From Treponema sp. (lineage in GTDB: Bacteria; Spirochaetota; Spirochaetia; Treponematales; Breznakiellaceae), in NCBI GenBank assembly GCA_031259515.1, contig JAIRLK010000089.1, positions 1 through 9,502 of the forward strand: a DNA stretch of 9,502 bases. The letters are read 5' to 3'. Each line of letters starts with the position of its first letter. Position 1 is the first letter of the stretch. The translations under genes were made by a program, and so were the position numbers. The notes below the pieces were generated by a model, which did no database searches, was not told where the DNA came from, and saw only the letters and a program-made list of their open reading frames with translations. Below are positions 5,158-9,502 of this stretch, one piece after another.

Positions 5158-6666
5158 ATGTTGGATTTCCTGCGGATGGAGCACATACAGAAAAATTTTG
5201 GCGGAGTCCAGGCATTGCGGGATGTAAGTTTTTCGATAGAGGCGGGCCAGGTATGCGCCCTCATCGGGGAAAACGGGGCCGGAAAAAGCACCTTGGGGAA
5301 AATCATCGCCGGGGTGGAACCTGCCGACGGCGGAGCCCTCTTTCTGAACGGCGAGGCATACAATCCCCAAACCCCTCTGGAGGCCCAGAAGAAAGGGGTC
5401 GCCATGATATTCCAGGAACTGGATCTCTTTCCAAACCAGAGTGTGGCGGCGAATCTTGCCCTGGGAAACTTGGAACTGATGGACAAAAAACAAAAATTTG
5501 TCAACCGGAAAATTCTGGACAAGGCGGCCCGTCCCTGGCTTGAAAAAGTAGGGCTCAGTATCAGTTCCGATCTTCCCCTGGGTTCCCTTCCCATAGCCTA
5601 TATCCAGCTTGTGGCCATAGCTCGGGCTTTAAGCATGAATACCCGGCTGATTGTCATGGATGAACCTACCAGCGCCCTTACCGGTGAGGCGACAGAAATC
5701 CTTTTTAATACCATCGGCAAGCTTATCGAGTCGGGAGTTACCGTGATCTACGTGTCCCACAAGATGGAGGAAATTTTCCGGATCGCCGATTCCATTGTTG
5801 TTATGCGGGACGGTAAATATATCGGCACGCGGAAAAAGTCCGAAACTGATGCCAATGAAATGATTTCCATGATGGTGGGGCGGACTTTCGCGGCGAAACC
5901 CAGGCAGGCCGTCCGTACCAAGACGGAGGTTCTTCTTTCCGTTAAGGATCTCCGTACTAAACGGCTTTCCGGGCTCAGTTTTGATCTCCGGGCAGGGGAA
6001 GTCCTGGGTATCGCGGGGCTGGTGGGTTCCGGCCGCACCGAACTAGGAGAGGCCCTCTTTGGCCTGGATTATATTCAGAGTGGCAGCATAGCCGTCAAAG
6101 GCCGGCCTTATATGCCCCGGTTCCCCCGGGACGCGATGAAGGCGGGGGTGGGGCTTATCCCGGAGGACCGCGGAAAGGAAGGCCTCTTTATAAAGCAGTC
6201 CGTGGCGGACAATATGGCCATTTCCGTCATGGAAGACAACCAGCGTTTTGGGTTTATTCGCCGGGATACTATCGCGGCCCTGGTATCGGACATGATCGGC
6301 AAGACCCGGCTCAAGGCGGCCAACGCCCGGGCCGGTGTCAATACCTTGAGCGGCGGCAACCAGCAAAAAGCCCTGGTTTGCCGCTGGCTTATGGTGGACC
6401 CCATGATCATTTTCCTGGACGATCCGACCCGGGGGGTAGATGTGGGAGCCAAGGAAGATATCTATGAAATTATAGAAACCCTGGCATCCAGGGATAAAGG
6501 TATTTTGTTTGTCAGTTCGGAACTGCCCGAGCTGCTGCGTTCCGCAGATCGCATCATGGTACTCTGCCAGGGCAGGGCGGCAGGCATTGTAGATGCCCGA
6601 AATACCAGCCAGCATGAACTGATGAGGCTGTCTATGGGTTACGGGGAAACCCTGCAAAACAACTGA
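5158..6666 (+). CDS. rbsA: CUT2-type sugar ABC transporter, double ATPase subunit (RbsA/MglA-like)
   Basis: This 502-residue protein has the usual length for the fused two-domain ATPases that energise uptake of ribose, galactose, xylose and similar sugars. Domain 1: Walker A GENGAGKST 37-45, Q86, a degenerate signature LGSLPIAYIQ 141-150, Walker B LIVMDEPTSALT 164-175, H201. Domain 2: degenerate Walker A GLVGSGRTE 287-295, intact signature LSGGNQQK 397-404, Walker B IIFLDDPTRGVD 417-428 with Asp at the usual catalytic Glu place, and SSELPE in place of the H-loop. This split of intact and degenerate motifs is normal for RbsA proteins. The ATG at 5158 follows AGGGG by five bases; an in-frame ATG at 5176 has no ribosome site. 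It is the first gene of the operon behind a sigma-54 promoter. The exact sugar is not readable from the sequence, so the symbol gives the family only. Confidence 0.93.
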   Translation: MLDFLRMEHIQKNFGGVQALRDVSFSIEAGQVCALIGENGAGKSTLGKIIAGVEPADGGALFLNGEAYNPQTPLEAQKKGVAMIFQELDLFPNQSVAANLALGNLELMDKKQKFVNRKILDKAARPWLEKVGLSISSDLPLGSLPIAYIQLVAIARALSMNTRLIVMDEPTSALTGEATEILFNTIGKLIESGVTVIYVSHKMEEIFRIADSIVVMRDGKYIGTRKKSETDANEMISMMVGRTFAAKPRQAVRTKTEVLLSVKDLRTKRLSGLSFDLRAGEVLGIAGLVGSGRTELGEALFGLDYIQSGSIAVKGRPYMPRFPRDAMKAGVGLIPEDRGKEGLFIKQSVADNMAISVMEDNQRFGFIRRDTIAALVSDMIGKTRLKAANARAGVNTLSGGNQQKALVCRWLMVDPMIIFLDDPTRGVDVGAKEDIYEIIETLASRDKGILFVSSELPELLRSADRIMVLCQGRAAGIVDARNTSQHELMRLSMGYGETLQNN

Positions 6667-6679
6667 GAAGGAGATCGAA

Positions 6680-7750
6680 ATGGGCGGCGAAACAAATAGA
6701 AGGTTAATACAGAAATACGGGCACATTAATCTCCGCCTGCGTTCCATGTTTGCCAGGGCGAATCTCCAGCAAGTTATCGGGCTGGCGCTGCTCTTTATTG
6801 TCGCGGCGCTTATAAGCCCGGTGGCTAACAGGACGGGACAGAATATATTCCTCTCCGGGGCAAATTTGACGGATATTATGCGCCAGGTGTCCGAGAAAGG
6901 GATTATTGCCCTGGGCATGACCTTTGTCATCCTTACCGGCGGCATCGACCTGAGTGTCGGTTCCCTCCTTGCCCTGTCGGCAACCTTTACGGCGAATACC
7001 CTTACCAAATGGAAACCTGGTATTGCCTGGGGTACGGAAATATTTATCGTTGTCGTCCTGGCCCTGGTCATCTGTACGGCTTTTGGAACGCTCCAGGGCG
7101 CCCTTATCGCCAAACTCAAGGTACAGCCTTTTATCGTTACCCTGGCGGGGATGATCGGCATACGGGGCTTTGCCCGTTTTCTCACTACCAACGCGAATAT
7201 CGATATAGGTTTCGGGGATGATATTTCCGCCCTCTTTGCCAAGACCATACAGAACAAGACCATCGTTATCTGTACTTTTATCGGACTGGCTATTATTTTC
7301 GGGATCATCCTTGCCCGGACCGTATTCGGCCTCCAGGTCAAGTCCGTGGGTGATAACCCCGTCGCCTCTCTGTACGCCGGCCTCCCGGTAACAAAGACCC
7401 TGATCTACACCTACGCCATTTCCGGCTTTCTGGTAGGCATCGCGGGTGTACTCCACTGCGCCCAGAATCACCAGGGAAATCCCAACGACGGGGTATCCTA
7501 CGAGCTGGATGCCATTGCCGCAGTGGTAATCGGAGGGACCAGCATGACCGGCGGCAAGGGAACCATTACGGGGACAATCATCGGCGCTTTTATCCTTGGG
7601 ATTCTGACGAATATTTTCCGCCTCAAGGGAGTAGATATCAATGTGGAAATGATGTGCAAGTCGGTAATTATCGTCATTGCCGTATGGCTCCAGATGCCCC
7701 GGAAAGTAAAGAATGCCGCTAGGCGGCAGGTTACTATCAATGTGCAATAA
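6680..7750 (+). CDS. rbsC: CUT2-type sugar ABC transporter permease (RbsC-like)
   Basis: The protein has 356 residues. It has a charged N-terminus (about 1-28), then a series of hydrophobic segments starting at 31-48 (QVIGLALLFIVAALISPV) and continuing near 74-86, 120-140, 150-163, 194-212, 240-259, 275-285, 296-312 and 326-338, as in the inner-membrane permeases of this family. Family marks are GGIDLSVGS at 87-95 and the cytoplasmic coupling region DAIAAVVIGGTSMTGGKG at 277-294. AAGGAG lies before ATG 6680, and the gap from rbsA is 13 bases, so the two are co-transcribed. Two subunits should form the channel, driven by the RbsA-like ATPase. It is also the most obvious possible docking partner for the ABC domain of the sensor kinase. 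Confidence 0.93.
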   Translation: MGGETNRRLIQKYGHINLRLRSMFARANLQQVIGLALLFIVAALISPVANRTGQNIFLSGANLTDIMRQVSEKGIIALGMTFVILTGGIDLSVGSLLALSATFTANTLTKWKPGIAWGTEIFIVVVLALVICTAFGTLQGALIAKLKVQPFIVTLAGMIGIRGFARFLTTNANIDIGFGDDISALFAKTIQNKTIVICTFIGLAIIFGIILARTVFGLQVKSVGDNPVASLYAGLPVTKTLIYTYAISGFLVGIAGVLHCAQNHQGNPNDGVSYELDAIAAVVIGGTSMTGGKGTITGTIIGAFILGILTNIFRLKGVDINVEMMCKSVIIVIAVWLQMPRKVKNAARRQVTINVQ

Positions 7751-7767
7751 CCGGTCCTGGACTGGTT
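7749..7767 (+). promoter_or_regulatory. Intercistronic palindrome between rbsC and rbsB
   Basis: AACCGGTCC and GGACTGGTT flank a single T and pair at 8 of 9 positions, directly after the rbsC stop. No T-run follows, so it is not a terminator. It could stabilise or define an end of processed message and help give more binding protein than membrane subunit. This role is inferred. Confidence 0.4.
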
Positions 7768-7797
7768 CAAAATACACTATTTTATTGGAGGAAGAGT

Positions 7798-8757
7798 ATG
7801 AAAAAGATTCTAGCCATCACGGTCATCGGTTTGACCGTGGCGAGCCTGGCCTTTAGCGCCGGGCAAAAGGCCGGAAGCGGCAAGAAATTGGTTATTTTTA
7901 GCCAATGCAACAACGCGGAACCCTACCAGGCGGCGCAGAATGCCTCATTCCAGCAACTTTGGGCCCAGTACCCCGAGGTGCAGTTTGAGATCATGGACGC
8001 TCAGCAGGATAACTCCACCCAGGTTTCCCAGATCGAGACGGCGATCCGTCGGTCCCCCGACCTCTTGATCGTGGCTCCCAACGAACGGGCGCCCCTTTCC
8101 GATGTGATGGGCAGGGCGAAAGCCGCCGGTATCCCGGTTATCTGTCTGGAGCGGGATATTGTGGATCACAATAACTTCGACACCTGGATTATGTCCGACA
8201 ACCGTTCCATCGGCAAACTGGCCGGTGAATTTATTGTTGACTATCTAACCAAGAAGTACGGGAGCCCCAGAGGGAATGTAGTTGATATGCAGGGCCTCTT
8301 GGGTGTCGAAGGCGAGGAAAACCGGCGTGAAGGTGCTTGGGACGTGCTCAAGCAGTACCCCGACATCAAGCAGGTTGCCAAAGCCGAGGCCAAGTGGCTC
8401 CAGTCCGATGCCCGGGACCGCATGACCGAAATACTCCGGGTCCAGCCCCAGATCGACGTGCTCTACGGCCACAACGATCCTATGGCCATAGGCGCGTACC
8501 TTGCGGCGCAGGAATTGGGCCGTGAAAAAGAGATGATCTTCATCGGCGTAGACGGCCTTAACGGTGAAGCAGGCGGGATTAAAAAAGTAATTGACGGCAT
8601 CCTAGCCGCTACTTTTGTCTATCCTCCCTGCACCGAGAAAGCGGTAGAGATAGGGTACAAGATGATAACCGATCCCAATTTCAAGCCCGAAAAGCAGTAC
8701 GAAGTCCTGTCCCAGATGATTACCCCGGAGAACGCGGGCCAGCTCTACAAGCCCTAA
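7798..8757 (+). CDS. rbsB: Periplasmic sugar-binding protein of the CUT2 transporter (RbsB-like)
   Basis: The protein has 319 residues, the normal size for ribose/galactose-type binding proteins. Residues 1-21 are a signal peptide (MKK, hydrophobic core, AFSA), with cleavage likely after S20 or A21. No lipobox cysteine is present, so it should be a soluble periplasmic protein. The mature part has the type I binding-protein fold: a KLVIFSQCNNAEPYQAAQNAS start, PDLLIVAPNERAPL (87-100), AGIPVICLERD (110-120), and ligand/hinge motifs GHNDPMAIGA (224-233) and FIGVDG (248-253). GGAGG lies six bases before the ATG. It is last in the operon, 47 bases after rbsC, with a terminator just downstream. The ligand is probably a sugar or related polyol; identity is unknown. 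Confidence 0.93.
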   Translation: MKKILAITVIGLTVASLAFSAGQKAGSGKKLVIFSQCNNAEPYQAAQNASFQQLWAQYPEVQFEIMDAQQDNSTQVSQIETAIRRSPDLLIVAPNERAPLSDVMGRAKAAGIPVICLERDIVDHNNFDTWIMSDNRSIGKLAGEFIVDYLTKKYGSPRGNVVDMQGLLGVEGEENRREGAWDVLKQYPDIKQVAKAEAKWLQSDARDRMTEILRVQPQIDVLYGHNDPMAIGAYLAAQELGREKEMIFIGVDGLNGEAGGIKKVIDGILAATFVYPPCTEKAVEIGYKMITDPNFKPEKQYEVLSQMITPENAGQLYKP

Positions 8758-8784
8758 GCCCGGCCTGTTTCCACTTTAAGCCTT

Positions 8785-8813
8785 CCTCCCCTGTAACAAG
8801 GGGAGGATTTTTT
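8785..8813 (+). terminator. Rho-independent terminator of the transporter operon
   Basis: CCTCCCCT (8785-8792) pairs perfectly with AGGGGAGG (8799-8806) over a six-base loop and is followed by A and six T, 28 bases after the rbsB stop. The T-run doubles as part of the target duplication of the next element. Confidence 0.92.
8806..8813. repeat. Left target-site duplication GATTTTTT
   Basis: This copy is formed by the last stem base and T-tract of the rbsB terminator and lies directly against the left end of the 8814-8975 element. Confidence 0.75.
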
Positions 8814-8975
8814 GTAACTATTCAGTCGTAACGCGGTTTGAGAACTTTTCGTGTTCTCTAGTGCTTTAACGAAGGAGGCTACCGTCCCCTTCCGCTCCCA
8901 ATCGGCTCATTTCGGGCTAAAAGCCCCTTCATTTCGCCGATTTTCGCTATCCCCCGCAAGCGACTGAATAGTTAC
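8814..8975. mobile_element. 162-bp MITE, probably IS66-related, with perfect 15-bp inverted repeats
   Basis: GTAACTATTCAGTCG (8814-8828) and CGACTGAATAGTTAC (8961-8975) are perfect inverted ends. The direct repeat GATTTTTT abuts both sides (8806-8813, 8976-8983), an 8-bp target duplication. Ends starting GTAA plus 8-bp duplications are the known habit of the IS66 family, so a non-autonomous IS66-type element is likely. It has no coding capacity. Internal stems are GAGAAC/GTTCTC (8840-8845 / 8853-8858) and AATCGGC/GCCGATT (8900-8906 / 8936-8942), the latter enclosing GGGCT-AAA-AGCCC (8914-8926). Confidence 0.82.
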
Positions 8976-8983
8976 GATTTTTT
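8976..8983. repeat. Right target-site duplication GATTTTTT
   Basis: This is the second copy of the 8-base repeat, directly after the right end of the 8814-8975 element; a seventh T follows. Confidence 0.75.
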
Positions 8984-8998
8984 TATTATGCTAGGCTG

Positions 8999-9406
8999 CT
9001 ACGCCCCGACGCGCTTGCCCAGGGCTTCGGCGTGGGCGGGGGAAATGATGATGTCGCTCCAGTTGACCACCATCCCCTCCTTTTCCATTGCCCGCATTAG
9101 TTTGGCAAGGGCCTTGCCGGTAAAGGGGCTGGTCTTTTTGAGGAAGGCGGCGGCCTTTTTCCCCACAAGGCTTGACGCGCCGGAGAGTATTTTTGGCAGG
9201 GATTCGGGCATATTTCCCCTGAAAAGGGCGGTGCTTTCCGCAGCCACTGCCAGGTACTCGTAACCCGGCAGCCGCAGCCCGTCATCGGTCCAGGCGTCTA
9301 GCACATCGACGCGGTGGCCCATGGATTCCATGCCTTTGGCAAGAGCGGTAACGTAAGCGGGTATTCCCCCGCGGCGCGCGGGTGCGCTGATAAGGACTAT
9401 TCTCAT
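8999..9406 (-). CDS. Small hypothetical protein, flavodoxin-like fold suggested
   Basis: The gene encodes 135 residues. The start MRIVLISAPARRGGIPAYVTALAKGMESMGHRVDVLDA gives a beta strand, a small glycine-containing loop, a helix and a second beta strand. PGYEYLAVAAES and the closing NWSDIIISPAHAEALGK are further strand-turn units. This is the pattern of flavodoxin-like alpha/beta proteins, and also of N-terminal domains of GT-B glycosyltransferases. It is too short for a transferase. The typical T/S-x-T-G-N phosphate loop of true flavodoxins is not evident, so FMN binding is doubtful. TAGGAGA lies seven bases before the ATG at 9406, so the start is good. It converges on the transporter operon, with the 162-bp repeat element between them. 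Function unknown. Confidence 0.7.
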   Translation of the reverse strand: MRIVLISAPARRGGIPAYVTALAKGMESMGHRVDVLDAWTDDGLRLPGYEYLAVAAESTALFRGNMPESLPKILSGASSLVGKKAAAFLKKTSPFTGKALAKLMRAMEKEGMVVNWSDIIISPAHAEALGKRVGA

Positions 9407-9502
9407 AAGATTCTCCTATAACGAACAAGTTAGCAGGCTGATTAAGCTAAAACGCCGGATAATTTCGAAGAAGAATAACCACGGAGTACTGGCGCTGAGT
9501 AC
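9407..9502. other. Upstream region of the small minus-strand gene
   Basis: Apart from the ribosome site (TCTCCTA on this strand, 9412-9418), the stretch shows only a small palindrome GTACT-N7-AGTAC at 9486-9502, cut by the window edge. CCACGGAGTACTGG in front of it looks like repeat sequence. No convincing promoter is seen. Confidence 0.35.

Noticed and set aside
6043..7341. A long open frame on the minus strand across rbsA and rbsC
   Set aside because: It is antisense to two strongly supported transporter genes, begins inside rbsC, and its translation has no family resemblance.
6704..7777. A 357-codon minus-strand frame opposite rbsC
   Set aside because: It mirrors the permease gene almost exactly and has a composition typical of an antisense frame (many D, G and R residues, no hydrophobic core).

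Overview
The window looks like chromosomal DNA of a spirochaete, most plausibly a gut-type Treponema or relative. This is an inference from gene style (CUT2 sugar transporter, NtrC-type regulator, retropepsin-like protein, lamin-tail protein), moderately GC-rich coding DNA and abundance of small structured repeats. No sequence search was possible. No rRNA, tRNA or CRISPR array was seen.

Layout. Positions 1-705 hold the 3' end of a lamin-tail-domain protein gene (+). Positions 706-1652 form a repeat-rich island: a 145-bp MITE-like element with a 7-bp target duplication, REP-like hairpins, heptamer repeats, and a small gene for a clan AA (retropepsin-like) protein (+, 1053-1466). Positions 1653-4815 carry a minus-strand two-gene operon: a sigma-54 response regulator (upstream) overlapping by 11 bp an unusual sensor kinase whose N-terminus is an ABC ATPase domain. 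Positions 4816-5157 are the divergent control region, with a good -24/-12 (sigma-54) promoter and a 147-bp inverted-repeat element. Positions 5158-8757 are a ribose/CUT2-type ABC transporter operon (rbsA-, rbsC- and rbsB-like, +), closed by a strong terminator at 8785-8813. A 162-bp IS66-like MITE (8814-8975) sits in the T-tract of that terminator with an 8-bp target duplication. A small flavodoxin-like hypothetical gene (minus, 8999-9406) ends the window.

How the parts fit. The regulator carries the GAFTGA loop needed to activate sigma-54 holoenzyme, and the only convincing -24/-12 promoter in the window stands just before the transporter operon. The simplest reading is that the kinase and regulator switch on the transporter. 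The kinase has no membrane segment or extracellular sensor. It has a PAS domain and an ABC domain resembling the first ATPase domain of the RbsA encoded next door. The most interesting hypothesis here is that the kinase reads the state of the sugar transporter by docking its ABC-like domain onto the permease, or by sensing nucleotide, so that transport or substrate supply controls transporter expression. This is inference; the fusion itself is directly visible in the sequence.
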